A stretch of 64,000 nt of DNA from Siphonodentalium dalli (Eukaryota > Mollusca > Scaphopoda > Gadilida > Siphonodentaliidae): assembly GCA_032622095.1 (NCBI GenBank), contig CP136068.1, positions 5,557,314 through 5,621,313 on the forward strand, read 5' to 3'. A model generated the notes under the pieces. The model did no database searches. It had not been told where the DNA came from and saw only the letters and a list, made by a program, of their open reading frames with translations. How positions within the stretch are numbered: the first letter of the stretch is position 1; each line of letters opens with the position of its first letter. The position numbers and the translations under genes are program-made. Shown piece by piece: positions 11,990-24,600 of the stretch.

Positions 11990-12500
11990 TAGCCGATGAG
12001 CCCGACGTTGTCCGGGCTATTAAAAAACCAAATTTCAAGTCGATAGCTCCACCCGTTTCCGAGATTTGGTCTGCGCATGCGCGAAACTGGCGTCGCACGG
12101 GCTCGGCGACCCGATAAAATTCGTATCCGGGGCAAGATACATTCACATACCAAATTTCAAGTCGATAGCTCCACCCGTTTCCGAGATCTCGTCTGCGCAT
12201 GCGCGAAGCTGGCGTCGCACGGGCTCGGCGACCCGATAAAATTCGTATCCGGGGCAAGATACATTCACATACCAAATTTCAAGTCGATAGCTCCACCCGT
12301 TTCCGAGATCTCGTCTGCGCATGCGCTGCCCGGGCGTCGCACGGGCTCGCCAATACGACAACGTTCACCGCCTGGTCAAACTACACACACGTACCAAGTT
12401 TCGTCCCGATCGGGCGAGAATCGTAAATTTGTATAAATGACAGACAGACAGACAGACAAACAAACAAACAAACAGAGGTCTTCAAAATATATATGAGATT
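11990..12500 (+). repeat. 122 bp GC-rich tandem array, block 2
   Basis: A second copy of the whole block just upstream. It has the same start (GCCGATGAGCCCGACG), the same units (AAATTTCAAGTCGATAGC at about 12030, 12152 and 12274), the same divergent last unit and the same GACA/AACA tetramer tail ending TTCAAAATATATATGAGA. Block 2 has one fewer unit than block 1. The repeated start-array-tail order suggests a defined element that was tandemly duplicated, not a free-running satellite. Confidence 0.9.
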
Positions 12501-12893
12501 AGTTTATAATAGATAATTCATAAATACCTGTGAAAAATTCAACCAGATTCCTCAAGCCTTGATATTCCAACCACCATGAATCATCTGTGATCATCCACTC
12601 CATTGTACAGACATCATAAACGAGTCGAAATTTTGCATGGAAATGATGCAATTATTTGTAGACCAGAATATTGTTGTTTTTAAAAGATTCTTCAAAAATG
12701 GCACGCAGTCAGCAAAAAAAATAGATGTTCCAAATTAACAATTTTGGATTTTAATACAGAATCTAGAATTATTTAAAAGCAGACTGTCCACATGTTATCT
12801 GTAGAATTGTGGCTCATATATATCAAGACTAAACACGCTGAATTAATATTCTAGCTTCACAGACGACCATGATGATGCAAATGCTTGTGTTTA
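12501..12893. other. No recognisable feature
   Basis: AT-rich sequence between the array and the hairpin MITE, with nothing I can support. Confidence 0.4.
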
Positions 12894-13145
12894 CAGTAAT
12901 GCCCTAATTAATCAACTCCCTAACCACAGCAGAATTATGGGTAACTTTTCAGGATTTAGTCGGAAATATGGCTTGTTGCTATTCATCGGAAAGCTCTCCT
13001 AGAAATATGGCTTGTTGCCATTCATCAGAAAACTCTCTGCGAGAGCTTTCCAATGAATGGCAACAAGCCATATTTCCGACTAAATCCTGAAAAGTTACCC
13101 ATAATTCTGCTGTGGTTAGGGAGTCGATTAATTAGGGCATTACTG
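12894..13145. mobile_element. CAGTAATGCC hairpin MITE, full copy
   Basis: A 252 bp near-palindrome. It starts CAGTAATGCCCTAATTAATC and ends with the inverted counterpart GGGCATTACTG, flanked by TA on both sides (12892-12893, 13146-13147). The arms carry ACCACAGCAGAATTATGGG, GGATTTAGTCGGAAATATGG and CTTGTTGC, ATTCATCGGAAAGCTCTC. A short internal duplication of the GGCTTGTTGCCATTCATC part sits at the centre. A TA target fits Tc1/mariner-type mobilisation. Related copies occur at 9604, 45321, 56700 and 57725. Confidence 0.85.
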
Positions 13146-13930
13146 TAGTAGTGATTACCAGTCAACATAGAACATTACTTGACCCAGATAATGATGATTT
13201 AATTTTAAATTAATACGATATCCATTATTATGAAGATTTTAATTTTGATTACTTATTATATACTAGAGGTTCCAATTTCATCACTTTCACATAAATGCAG
13301 AAGTTATCACATTGTGAATTTGTGACAATTGTATACCATTGTGAAAAGAACCACTAAATTTGTTATTTTGTATTAAACTTAAACTGCCGTTATGGGCCTA
13401 AATGAATGGTCAACACTTGGGATTTGTTCGACTACATGTATATTTTATATCTATAGTTGCTCTATATATATAGTGAATTATGATGATGAAGATGATAAGG
13501 TGGAGACGATGGTGAAGATGAGTTTATAGATTATTAAAAAACAAAAGGATTCCAATATGCTTTTATATTGCCAAGCTAAATTTTACATGTCTATGCTCAC
13601 CATTATGGCATATCTGACATCAATGAATCATGATAATTATTTCATTGTGTCAATAGTTGCGACTGGATCTGGACACTATATTTTTGAGTCAGTCATATGA
13701 CAACAAAGGCTGAGTTAATGAACCCCAAGCACACAAGTCCCTCACATAAAAGTCATATCTCTAACTGTATATATGACTACAAGTCTAAAATAATTCAGGA
13801 ACAATCAAAGTAAACTGTTAGAAGTTAGAAGTTTTTAACAAAATGCGAATGATATTTACGAGGATGTGCAATGATCTCTGTATGAGAACATATGAAACTA
13901 ACCACAATTTTTTACGAATACTTTGTGTTG
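13146..13930. other. No recognisable feature
   Basis: AT-rich sequence including short TATATA and GATGA runs near 13450-13510; no coding frame. Confidence 0.4.
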
Positions 13931-14040
13931 ATTTGCGAAAATTCCCCCCTGTACTATTATTGCGCCCCATACTATTATTTATTTTAAAGGAAATTTCACC
14001 CCTGTACTATTATTCCGCCCCCTACTATTTAGTCTATTAT
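13931..14040 (+). repeat. Short direct repeat
   Basis: CCCCTGTACTATTATTGCGC and CCCCTGTACTATTATTCCGC are two copies about 56 bases apart, each followed by CCC and TACTATT. A simple local duplication. A related word, GTACCGGTACTATTATTCCG, lies at about 6129. Confidence 0.6.
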
Positions 14041-14807
14041 TTGGATCCCGAGAGTAGCATATAACTGCTTGAAATTTAGCACCAGCCGTCAAAGCCACCT
14101 CGCCTTTTTAACGATCGACATGAGGATATTTGGATCAATTCCAAGTCACCTCGCCATATCGCTTCATGACATGAGGATCTTTCGAGAGCTGTGCCTTGAG
14201 CAGTTTTAATATGAGATTGAGACACAAAAGTAGGCCTACTTTGAATCATCAGATCATGCAACTTGAAAGATCACGGGACCCCAATTTTAAATTTGCATGG
14301 TTGAACCAACCAAGCTATTACTATTAGTCAAAATAAATTGTTCTGAACAACAAATCTGGAAAAACAATTGCCATACAGCCTACAGGTACATGTGAGTTCA
14401 CTTGTGAGCAAGTCACCCAATTTCGATGCACATTTATTGATTCAAAATTATTTCTGGGTATTCATCTCTGAACAGACTGAATTTAAAACAACTAATACTG
14501 ATGCCGTACGTCAGTTGTCACATTGACATTGTGTAATATATTAATTATTTTGTCGGCAAACACGACGGTGATGATGACTGACTGATGTCAGACGATAGAC
14601 GATGATGATAAAAAAAACTTTAAAATTCATGAAATCTCACGCGAAGGTGAAGGTCAATGAGGACTCCAGAGGGGTAATTTAAAAAATGGGAATATTTGAG
14701 CAACTAATACGGAAATTACGATGTTCTGTTTAGTTACTTAGAAGTTCGATTTTCATCAAAATGTTAATAACATACTATCATACTATGAGTATGATACTAG
14801 TAAAGAT
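14041..14807. other. No recognisable feature
   Basis: No supported feature. GTCACCTCGCC and GACATGAGGAT are repeated at about 14090-14125 and 14145-14175, a small local duplication. Confidence 0.35.
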
Positions 14808-15250
14808 GATGATGTAAATTATTTCAAATCTAAAGAAGTAAAGTAGTCATACATATTAATACTAATAGCAATATAATTTACCGTTAATTAATATGTTATA
14901 TATAGTACTTGCAATATCTTTCAATGAAATTCCAATTTCCACATCTAAATGTCCTAAATGATATATCAATGATACAAAATCCGCCCTCGCTTCGGCAAGT
15001 TCGGGATGAAGGACGTGTAGCTAATTTCAGGCGGCGCTGGTTAGGAACATAAATTACAGTCCGGGGAAAATAATAAAATATATAGGCTAGATGATAATTG
15101 GCATAATACTAGTCTATATAGTAATCAAATGATAATGATGTAAATTATTAATTTAATTATTCAAAATCTAAAGTAAAGTTGGCCTACCTAGTCAAGAATA
15201 GTAGCCTACGATTTATGTTGGTGTTTTCAAACTTTTCAATGAAATTTCAC
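14808..15250 (+). repeat. Diverged direct repeat pair
   Basis: ATGATGTAAATTATT, then TCAAA-TCTAAAG, AGTAAAGT and TTTCAATGAAATT occur in the same order near 14808-14930 and 15132-15245. The copies differ by insertions and are separated by CpG-containing sequence near 14985-15060. Probably an old tandem duplication. Confidence 0.45.
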
Positions 15251-16511
15251 AACTTAATGAAAAATAATGAAGTCAAAACATTGCCGCGTTTCCGTTACCA
15301 CGATTCCGACATGTGGACAGTCTGTAATTACATGAAAATTCCATGATTCCAATGGATAAAGAATAGTTTACTTTCCATGCATTGAGACAAAATGGCGTCA
15401 CCGTCGAAAAAATGACGCTGCGAAAAAATGACGTTGCACATCGGCACGTGATCGCTAAATACGCCACGTTACTCTTTATTTGAGTACTTATTAATCAATT
15501 GTACTCTTTTATAGTGTAATTAGTTGTCGCGCGCCATACGTCTTGTGGCATTTCTACACAATGGATGTGTAAATACGATATCTACAAAATAATAGAGTAC
15601 ACGTTTCTACTCTTTATTTATTTCCGTGTATAGTACGTTGGTGGGAAATTGATTTAAACTATCGGTTGCAACTGCGAATAGTTCATAAAATGAGTATTTG
15701 CAACGAACATGTAACCATTTATTGTTATCTAAATCTTCAGAGTTGAGAAGTACTAAACAAATACGAATTAGAACTGCTTGTGTAAACACCCATTTCCGTG
15801 CGGGGTGGCATCCCGAGGAAATGTAGAGAAAACAGTTTTAGTTCAGTCTAAATTGCTGGTGATTATTGTCCGTTATTATATTGGAACATCGCTTCTTTGA
15901 ACGTAGAAACCAACTACCATGGTAAGCAGTTGACGACATTAGCGGGGTAATGCGAACACAGTTGGCCAACATTTTCGTATAAACAAAATATCCGCAATTA
16001 TTGTAGGTCCGTTATCTCCAGACGGTTTACGATTGCGGGTCTAATGTGCTACTAGCATGGAAAAACTCCTTTATTTATTGATAATTGAATATATAACTAT
16101 TAGTGCATACACTGCATAGGCATGTTTTAATCGGCATTGTGGCTTCCATTATTGCTATACTAATGTGGATGTTTGCAGTTGTAGCATCGTGTAGCAGAAT
16201 ATTGACATATATACCATCAAATGATTGGATGTCAGTTTGAAATTCGGTCCTATTTAGGCAATTTGACATTATATGATGTCGTTATTTCGAGAAATTAATG
16301 AACAGTTACTATCTTAATGTCCCTTGTTTCTTCAGATATGGATCATGTTGGACACAATGACATATATGTACGAACAAAAAAGCTACAACAGTCATACCAT
16401 GTGATTTTATTGCAACTCAGAAGTTGGTGACGTTTTATCGGAACAGTTCTGTTTATTTTGGTGGCCATTTCGGTCTTCATCATCGGTTTTACGTCGCCAA
16501 TTGCCTTATAC
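15251..16511. other. No recognisable feature
   Basis: No coding frame or repeat recognised. AAAAAATGACG occurs twice near 15408 and 15423, a small local duplication. Confidence 0.35.
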
Positions 16512-17577
16512 TAGGGTCCTGCGAATTGAATATTTTGATCGAATCGAATATCGAATCGAATTCACGAAATCGAATCGAATATCGAATCGAATCATATCTG
16601 TGTGTTGCATTCTCAATTAGGTATGTTTTGTCAACGATTAGATTATTTGTGAAACGTTCTATGAACTACATGCATGAAGTTCCATCAGAACTTATGTGGC
16701 GATAAACCGTCGTTTGATATACTATTAACTTCAATTTATAATTGTCAAGAAAACAAAGCAGATTAAAACGTCCATGCGGCCATCACAACGATTAATATAT
16801 TACCACTAAACGGATTATCAAACTAAAATCACACGAAATTTCTACAGTTTGCATGTACATGCAAAATTGTAAATCGGCATTCGGAAACACCCGTTGTTAT
16901 AAACTTGAAGACGCAACAACAGTCGCAGTGTAGCCTCTTCATGTATTGGTTGATGCTTCTTGAACAGATGATTCCATAGATGTGTCATTGTCCCAGATGC
17001 TTGCGATTTATACACCATGCATGTTGCATTCATCACACGTGCCTGCAGCTTTATCATGTTTAAAATAAACATGAATGATGGACGACATTTTGTCCATTGT
17101 AAAAGAAAACTCCGAAACTGAAAGTCAACTTCAAAAGAGAACAGTGCCAACATGCACTTTTCGACACCAGGAACATGTGTTGTTTACATTCTCACCCATA
17201 TTACATAACGTGGAATCGAATAGACGATGGATAACGCTATCGGTAGCCCAGTCTCATAGCTATTATAATTTACCGCGTCGTCGGTCCATTAGCTATCTGC
17301 TAGCTTTTGCTACCATTTTAAAGCTATATAATTCAGACGTATTTAGTCATCCTATCGTGGCTAATTGTTGGCTATGTACAATAAGAATTATAATGTGCAT
17401 ATATACATAATTTTCTGGAATTAAATGCCACAAACAGCTAAGATCGACATGTGTACTTGTCCCGAAACAGCCTACTTTTCCGTCATAGTATATTCGAAAT
17501 TTCGAGTTGGCAATTTCGACTTGAATTCGAATAGAATTTGACTATCGAATCTCGAATCGAATATTCGCAGGAGCCTA
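16512..17577 (-). mobile_element. hAT-type element with perfect 8 bp target duplication
   Basis: The left terminus is TAGGGTCCTGCGAATTGAAT and the right terminus in reverse complement is TAGGCTCCTGCGAATATTCG. CCTTATAC lies directly outside both ends (16504-16511 and 17578-17585), a perfect 8 bp target duplication. Next to the ends are runs of ATCGAATCGAAT-type words, the subterminal repeats expected for hAT elements. A decayed coding relic with BED-finger character lies on the minus strand at 16842-17153, which supports the hAT assignment. At 1066 bp the element is too short to encode a whole transposase (typically above 500 residues) and is internally deleted. Confidence 0.9.
16842..17153 (-). 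pseudogene. hAT transposase relic with decayed BED zinc finger
   Basis: The 103-codon minus-strand frame contains NATCMVYKSQASGTMTHLWN followed by HLFKKH at residues 42-67. BED fingers of hAT transposases have C-x2-C, then GT..L..H and H-x3-5-H. Here C45, G54-T55, L59, H62 and H67 fit, while the second cysteine position (48) is tyrosine. This reads as a zinc finger that lost one metal ligand. Downstream of the finger the frame soon stops and no catalytic RNase H-like region can be seen, so it is not functional. In hAT proteins this domain binds the transposon ends. The identification rests on motif spacing read by eye. Confidence 0.55.
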
Positions 17578-17585
17578 CCTTATAC

Positions 17586-18774
17586 GTATTAAGATACAGA
17601 CTTCATCCAAGACAAGGCCATATTACATAAAGCACTCGCGATGATCTAGTCCGGTTACCATACATCTGGTGTATAGAGTGTCAATATAAAAATTGGCGGC
17701 CATCTTGGACGCCATGTTGGATTTTATTACCTTCCTAATCTAGGATTTGAACGATGTTTTACATTATCAGTGTCGCCGTACGATTCTACACAACATGAAA
17801 AGGTAAACTGTGCATTGTCAATTTATTTGGTGGACGCAAACTGCATGGGCACATATATGTGGTTATTTGTGAAATTGGGGGAGGGTTAAGTTTTTGTCTA
17901 TTATGTCAATACTTGGAAAGATATAATGTAAGTATGAACATCATTATATAGGGGGTACCCTTCCATTTCCAAAAATATATAACTTGGAAGAATTCGACAG
18001 ATATGCTATCTTTGCACAGAGTTGACGCACAACACTTTGTCTGAATCGCCATGAATGTTTGACGCGTCACGCTACATATTTTACCATGACGTCACGAAAT
18101 CAGAACGAAAGCATGAAAACGATGTTGAATCTGATTAAGTGTCTATATTCGTTCCATAATTTGCAAATATGTTTGCAATCTTTCCGATGTTGATGCCCTG
18201 TTAACCAGTTGGCTAATGCCTGTTAACCTCTGAAAATATGTCATTTTTTAGGTAGGGTACCCTATGAAACATAGTGAAAAATTATAATTTGACACCTATC
18301 TCGGCTCGGCGCCCTCTGAATTCGAAAACTAGAGTAATTTTCCCATAAGAAAATGATGGTCGCATAAATTCCCCCGATGAGGCTTAACTCCATGAGTGCA
18401 GTAAATGACAAACCAGCTAATTAGGTCTACAGATGTACATCACACCTGCTTTGTTCAGTTAATTAGCCCTATTGTACCAGTGTGACTCTACTCAATTTAA
18501 TCCTAAATTGAAGTCGGCTAGCCTATTTATTCATATTAGAACATTTCATTGTCTGTATCACAAGTTTATTGCCATCCATTGTGTATTCAACAATTGTGTG
18601 TTGTTATCTGTGTCCACTGCCAGAATGTACATACACACTGTACCACTAAAATAACACATGAAAATTGTACTAAGTTTCTAACATGTTGTTTGTATCTTTG
18701 CACACTCCACAGTACCACATTATGAGACAATGAATATCCAATAGCCATCGATATGGATATTTTAGTAAAAGTAA
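17586..18774. other. No recognisable gene; one CCATCTTGG word
   Basis: At about 17694 the sequence reads GGCGGCCATCTTGGACGCC, the same word that fills the arrays further right. Otherwise there is no structure or coding frame that I can support. Confidence 0.4.
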
Positions 18775-18941
18775 TCAAAAAGTAATCAAAATGTAATCAT
18801 GATTACAGGTACATTTGAAAGTAATCGATTACGATTACTTGTAATCAAGAAATGTCATGATTACTGATTACAGACGATTACTCCAAATTGTGTTATCGAT
18901 TACTTTGATTACGATTACTGATTACGATTACCCCAACCCTG
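18775..18941 (-). mobile_element. Solo hAT-type end rich in GTAATC words
   Basis: TAATC and GATTAC words alternate on both strands over about 165 bases and the block ends ATTACCCCAACCCTG at 18941. In reverse complement this starts CAGGGTTGGGGTAATCG. CAGGG starts and simple subterminal repeats are common in hAT families. No partner end was found nearby, so target duplication and element length are unknown. Confidence 0.5.
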
Positions 18942-19386
18942 GTGATGAGGGACGCTCTGAATCAGATGTTTCTTTACCGTACACGTCAGAAAATGGCGAG
19001 TATTTGTCACTACCAATATCCGCTGACATTCACTCTCTATTTTTACCTGTATTTTAGCAAATCCTCTCATTTGAGTAATTGAAAATTGCATCCGCACAAG
19101 ATATATATAGTCTTTAATTGTGATAATATATGGACACGAACTTACCGATAATGGAAAAATGTGGCCCATTGATAAATAAAAATTTCATATGCATAATTAT
19201 AATATCCCTTTACTGGAAGCCATTCTCTGTATACTAAATATATACTGCATGCTGTTCACATTTGGGGGACCATATTTCCATGTAGACACACTTCTTTAAG
19301 ATAGAATTGAAAACACAATTTTATTCTTTTTTCTTTTGTCTACCAAGACAATAATAAAACTATATAATGATGTAAAATTAAAAATT
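18942..19386. other. No recognisable feature
   Basis: AT-rich sequence with nothing to support. Confidence 0.35.
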
Positions 19387-19660
19387 TAAAACTGAAAAGT
19401 ACTCAAAATCTCACTGAAAACTATTTGATCATTTTTTAGTGAAATTTTATATTTAAAATGAAAAGTACTCAAAATCTCACTGAAAATTGTTTTATCATTT
19501 TTTAGTGAATTAATTTTATATTTAAAACTGAAAATTTCTAGTACTCAAAATCTCACTGAAAACTATTTTATCATTTGAGTGAAATTTTAGTGAAATTAAC
19601 TGGAAAAGTTAAAATAAATTTCACTGAAATGCACTGAAATGGTGAAATAACACCAAAATT
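19387..19660 (+). repeat. AT-rich tandem repeat, unit about 70-75 bases
   Basis: Three units carry AAAGTACTCAAAATCTCACTG (the third reads TCTAGTACTCAAAATCTCAC), then GAAAACTATTT or GAAAATTGTTT, then ATCATTTTTTAGTG and AATTTTATATTTAAAA. After the third unit the words GTGAAATT, CACTGAAAT and TGAAATGG repeat in shorter form up to 19660. The array has no coding potential. Confidence 0.8.
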
Positions 19661-20330
19661 TGGTAATTTCACTGAAATTTTGGTCTCATTTTCTCTTGGG
19701 AAGTGGTCATAACTTCGGATTTTACACAAGTTATGATGACCACTTACCGCACGGTTACATCTCCATAAAAACAGTCCACATGACAGTTAATCCTTATATA
19801 TGTGCAGGAGATACCCGTTGCTATCATACCAAAACCCATGCGTATTATGTGAAGGAGATACTCGAGCTAGGATTCCTCTTTTACCTGAGTAGGGGAATAT
19901 TCACCCAAATCCAAGATGGTACGTGGCCACCAGAAATAGAAAAATTGCCAAAAATTGCTGATTTTAACATCAGTGAGAGTTATTGTCACGACAACTCCAC
20001 ACCTGCTTATTATTGTGAGTTGGGAACACTGAGTCGAAGAACTGTCCTTATATTGCATCCAAATAAAAGTTCCCCAAATCCAAAATGGCACCCACAATGG
20101 CGGACAGATTTAGAAAAATCACAGAAAATCCCTCATATTCACATCATTGGGCATTATTATCGAGACAACTCCACCCATGCTTACAGCAGAGTTGGAAATA
20201 CTGTGGTGAAGTAATTTCCTTACATCCCATGCTAGAATGGCGGCCAAAATGGCGACCAATATTTGAAAACACGCCTACATTCCTTTACTTTCTTACGATG
20301 GGCATTATTGTTTCGCGAATTCTACCCACC
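19661..20330 (+). repeat. Degenerate tandem array, unit about 150-170 bases
   Basis: Diverged units recur at about 19912, 20080 and 20231. Each has a CCAARATGG or GAATGGC word, then a run of GAAAA, CATCA or CGATGGGCATTATT, then CGACAACTCCAC-type sequence. The 184-codon plus-strand frame from 19660 lies wholly in this array and its repetitive codon pattern follows the DNA repeat, so I do not call it a gene. Similar units occur in the palindromic arms at 21.8-22.7 kb and 25.0-25.9 kb. Confidence 0.6.
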
Positions 20331-20784
20331 ATTATATGTTGATATGGAATATTGATATGAAGTATTCATTTGAGTTTGGCAGTTGATACTCAAGGTCAAG
20401 ATGGAAGCTAAACTGGAGGCCAGAAATTGAAATGAAAAACAATTGATATTTTCACATACAAATTTCAACTTTTTGTCATAATATCGATATGTATGGACGA
20501 AACTATACACAAACCATATATTAGTTCAACTTAAAACGCATACCATTGCTCGTATCCTTCTGGAAGTACGAAAACCCACTATTAATATGTGGCATTTCGA
20601 AATCCATTTGACACTTCGCGCCGATAATGGCCGTTACCGTAGGTGCGCCGAATAGCCATATTAGAACAATTACCTGATAACATATTCTGATTTGCCACGT
20701 CCATAATGATCTGGACTAGTTTCCATTTCTTGCCTGATAAATCTAGGTCGCTCACACCGACAAAGTATTCAACACCTGTAGTCC
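20331..20784. other. No recognisable feature
   Basis: Sequence between the array and the start of the large inverted-repeat system; nothing supported. Confidence 0.35.
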
Positions 20785-20899
20785 AGACACATTACGTTTT
20801 ACTAGTGCAAAAAATCCGGGAAAGCTGAATTTTTCAGGGATCAATAAGAACATGTTTATGAACAACTTGGCAAAACTCCGCTAGAATCCGAGTTGAGCT

Positions 20900-21573
20900 T
20901 TTTGAGATATCATGATTTTTCATAATGGTGCAAATTCTGACGAAATTCCATTCGACCATATGCGAATGCAGTCATATGTAGGCTAATTTATGGACTCAAT
21001 CTTCACACACATCCGTCCATCATGGAGCAGGTGTCGATAGATATGCGTAATTGATGCTAGAGCTTACTAACAGTCGATATTCCATAATTGTGATGATATT
21101 TATTGGCGAAGAGAGCATATAAATCGCATGGGGATTCAAAATTGTCTTAACAAAAGAGGGCGAGTAAAGATATTCAGACGACAATGAGCTAAAATATGAA
21201 CCATTATACTAGAACAGTGGTTAGTTCAGAACAGGAAAGTGATGAGATATATCGAACCATCACCATCCTTAAGATTTTATGGCCGGAAACATAACACTAC
21301 CCCCTAAAACGTACGCCATGGCTTTGAGTGTCTGAAAGGCAAAAATACCACATAATAGTCCTGGCGTTTGACGTAACAATTGTGCAAATGGTGATAACAC
21401 TATGAAACTTGGCACAGAGGTTCCTTATACACTATTAATCATTTTCAGATGTGTAGACATCGCGGCAGGTCCTTCCTTGGCAACGGTTGCTAGGCAACTA
21501 TCCCACATCGAAAAAATACAAATATGACTGATATTATGGCAGTTTTAACAATCTAACCTACGTCATGCAGCAT
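20900..21573 (+). repeat. 674 bp tandemly duplicated unit, copy 1
   Basis: The unit begins TTTTGAGATATCATGATTTTT and carries a 78-base head (20900-20977) that recurs as the start of copy 2 at 21574-21651. The body (20978-21573) recurs almost identically at 26008-26606, for example GCTTTGAGTGTCTGAAAGGC, ACGTACGCCATGG and GGTCCTTCCTTGGCAACGG. The two copies were adjacent before the 4.35 kb palindrome inserted between head and body of copy 2. Copy 1 thus preserves the pre-insertion sequence GCAGTCATATGTAGGC. Confidence 0.85.
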
Positions 21574-21651
21574 TTTTGAGATATCATGATTTTTCGTAAT
21601 GGTGCAAATTCTGACGAAATTCCATTAGACCATATGCGAATGCAGTCATAT

Positions 21652-24600
21652 TAGTCTGGTCGATAAACTCAAATTTTAGGGTCAACCTAGAAAAAATTCG
21701 GACTAAGTTCGTTTTTATACCATTTTGAAGAGGAAGCTCTCCTCTATAGCATATCCAAAATCCGCTTTGAGTATTTTGTTTAATTCAAGATGGCGTCCAA
21801 GATGGCTGCCATTTTCCTATAAGTCAGCTTGATGCAATTATAGTGAGAACATCTTGTCATATGTATACACATGTATACATTTTTGAGAAGCTAATATATG
21901 ACATAATGCCATCTTTATGTGCCAAAATTGGAACTCCCCGTCCAAGATGGCCGCCAAAATGGCGACCGGAAGTGGAATTTTTACGTTTTTTTACTAATAC
22001 TTTTAAGATAAGTTTCTGTGGTTTGGAACTGGTTGAGAATTGTGACTTTATTTTGTATATGGCATATTAACTGACCATTGCAGCAATGAAATATGCTGAT
22101 CGTGGGGTCCACACCCCTTCCGATCACTAAAAAATTTGATTTTACAAAACGCGGTATAACATTTACAAAAGATACCTTTGGGATTCTGGACATATATCAC
22201 CAAGAAGTGGGAAGAACTGTGCAATGTAGGTGATGCATTCTATATCTTATTGATATTCGAACTCAATGGTACCAATATTGTCACTTTGGCTCAAAATGGC
22301 TGTCAAAATGGCCGCCAAAATATGGAAAATGGTAATTATTATCCCAGCGTGCCATGCAACCGCTTATAAGTTATGGTGATGTACACAAATGACTATTCTG
22401 TCTTATATACATTGAATACCAACATTTCTTATGCACCTTGATTAATTTTTACTATTTAATATTCTGAAATTACCAGAATTATGGGATTTTACTATCACAA
22501 ATAGCATCAAACTCGGCAAAATAAATCACTTTTCATGTTTGGACCATTTTTGTCAAGTAAAATGGAACTATCTTTAGTATCAAATGTTCTTTTTATTTTG
22601 ATATGCCTTAAATGTGGCATAGTGTGGTGTTTTAGACAATATTACTCAAGATGACTTGCAAAATGGCAACCAAATTTGGTAAAAAGTTTATATTCCGAAC
22701 ATTATTCTCTGCTGTTCCGAAATGGTAGCAAATTGTGAGTCACTGAGTCAGTTGGTTATTAAACATGCTACTTAATCAACTGACAACTTAATCTTATAGT
22801 ATGGTTGTCCCAGAAAACCTTATGAGGCACGACAAATTCATTTTAAGGGATGCAGTATGGATTTTGCGAACACATCTGTTGGGATTCTGTCCATGTTTTT
22901 TAACGGAAACGGACAGAACGTTGAAACTGAACTGAAAGGTATCATATTATGTGGCTACTCTGGCCCATTAGCATCAAAATAGATTAACTTATAAACTATT
23001 GTCAGGAAACCCGTTTTCTTCACATTGCATGTAATTAATGTGGAGAACACTCTGATATTACCTCTATCGATTAAATATCAGTGAGTTATTGTGGAAAGTG
23101 ATAGTCACATAAAGGTGCACCAGTACAAATCACACATGAGCATGCAGTCACTCCATATATACATGAACACCACGTAAATGGACGTGTGCCACTCGCTGTA
23201 TAGACATACACCTCACCCATTACCATACAGCCACAATTGGGTTTACCCATACACAACGCGTGGCCCTATAGCCATGAATAACCATGCAGACACACCAGGA
23301 ATACTCCCTACACCTCACATGAGCTGTATACATATTCACTACATACATGGACACAAAGTAACCTCTTGTATACCTATTCGCCCAACCATAGGCCATATAG
23401 TCACTCCATGTATATTTATTTGCCACATGCATAGCTATACAGTCACTACAGATATACGTATACACCTCACCGATGACCATACAGTCACTCCATACCTGTT
23501 CGCTACATCCATGATCATACATCACTTCTTGCATACCTATTTGCCTCACCAGTGGTCATAGTCTCATTCCCTGTATATATACATATTTGCGACACCCATG
23601 GGTATATAGCCACTCAAGATATACATATACACCCAACCGAAAACCATAGAGTCATCCAGGTATATACATATAGACCTCACAAACGTGGCCTTACGGCCAT
23701 CTAGATATATCAATGTCTCGTACCGCGCATACGGCCATTCATACACTCCAGACTTGCATATACACCTGACCTATGACAATTCAGCCTCTCTCTGTATACG
23801 CATAAACCACATTCGTGATCATAGTCACTCCTTGTATATCAATTCACCCCACCATTACTTTTGCCATACTGCCAATCCCTATATACCTACATGTATGTAC
23901 ATATTGGCCATGTCATGGCCATGTAGTCACTCATGCTATACATATACACCTCACCCATGACCACAGTGTCACCCCATGTGTATATATATATACATCATCA
24001 ATGGACATACAGGCTACAGCCCTTCTAGATATACCAATACCTCGCACACACGGCCATTCGTACACTTCAGACTTGCATATACAGCTCAATCGTGACAATT
24101 CAGCCACTCGCTGTATACATATACACCCTCTCCATGAGCATTCAGCTATTCACTGTATGCTTGTACACACCACCAATGACAATACAATAGGCCCTACATA
24201 TAAACATATACATCTCACCCATCACCATGAGGTCACTCTCTATATACACTAGCCGCCAATGGCCATCAAAGTGTACTCTAGGTATGCATATACACTTCAA
24301 CAATGACCGTGCAGTCATTCCATGTACATATACACATTGCCCATAACCATACAACCACACCCTATTTATACATACACCCATCCATTACCATACATCCAAC
24401 ATATACACTCAACCATGACAATACAGCCACCCAATGTACATATGTACAGCCCACCCCTGACCCAAACAGTCACTCCATATATACATACAGGACAGTGTAG
24501 CTGCTCTCGTTATGACCATACACCACTTCAATGCCCAGACAGCCACTCACTGTAAGCATGTTCACCTCACACATCACCATACAGCTACTCCTTATATACC

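Noticed and set aside
11437-12436. Several overlapping frames of 72-135 codons on both strands
   Set aside because: They are the two strands of the 122 bp GC-rich repeat, which lacks stops by composition; the same peptide blocks recur with each unit.
19660-20214. 184-codon plus-strand frame, the longest in the window
   Set aside because: It lies entirely inside a degenerate 150-170 bp tandem array and has no recognisable domain; an opposite-strand frame of similar character overlaps it.
23178-24555. His-, Thr- and Tyr-rich frames resembling a repetitive secreted protein
   Set aside because: The 42 bp minisatellite period is a multiple of three, so all frames show repetition on both strands; no start context or conserved core was seen.
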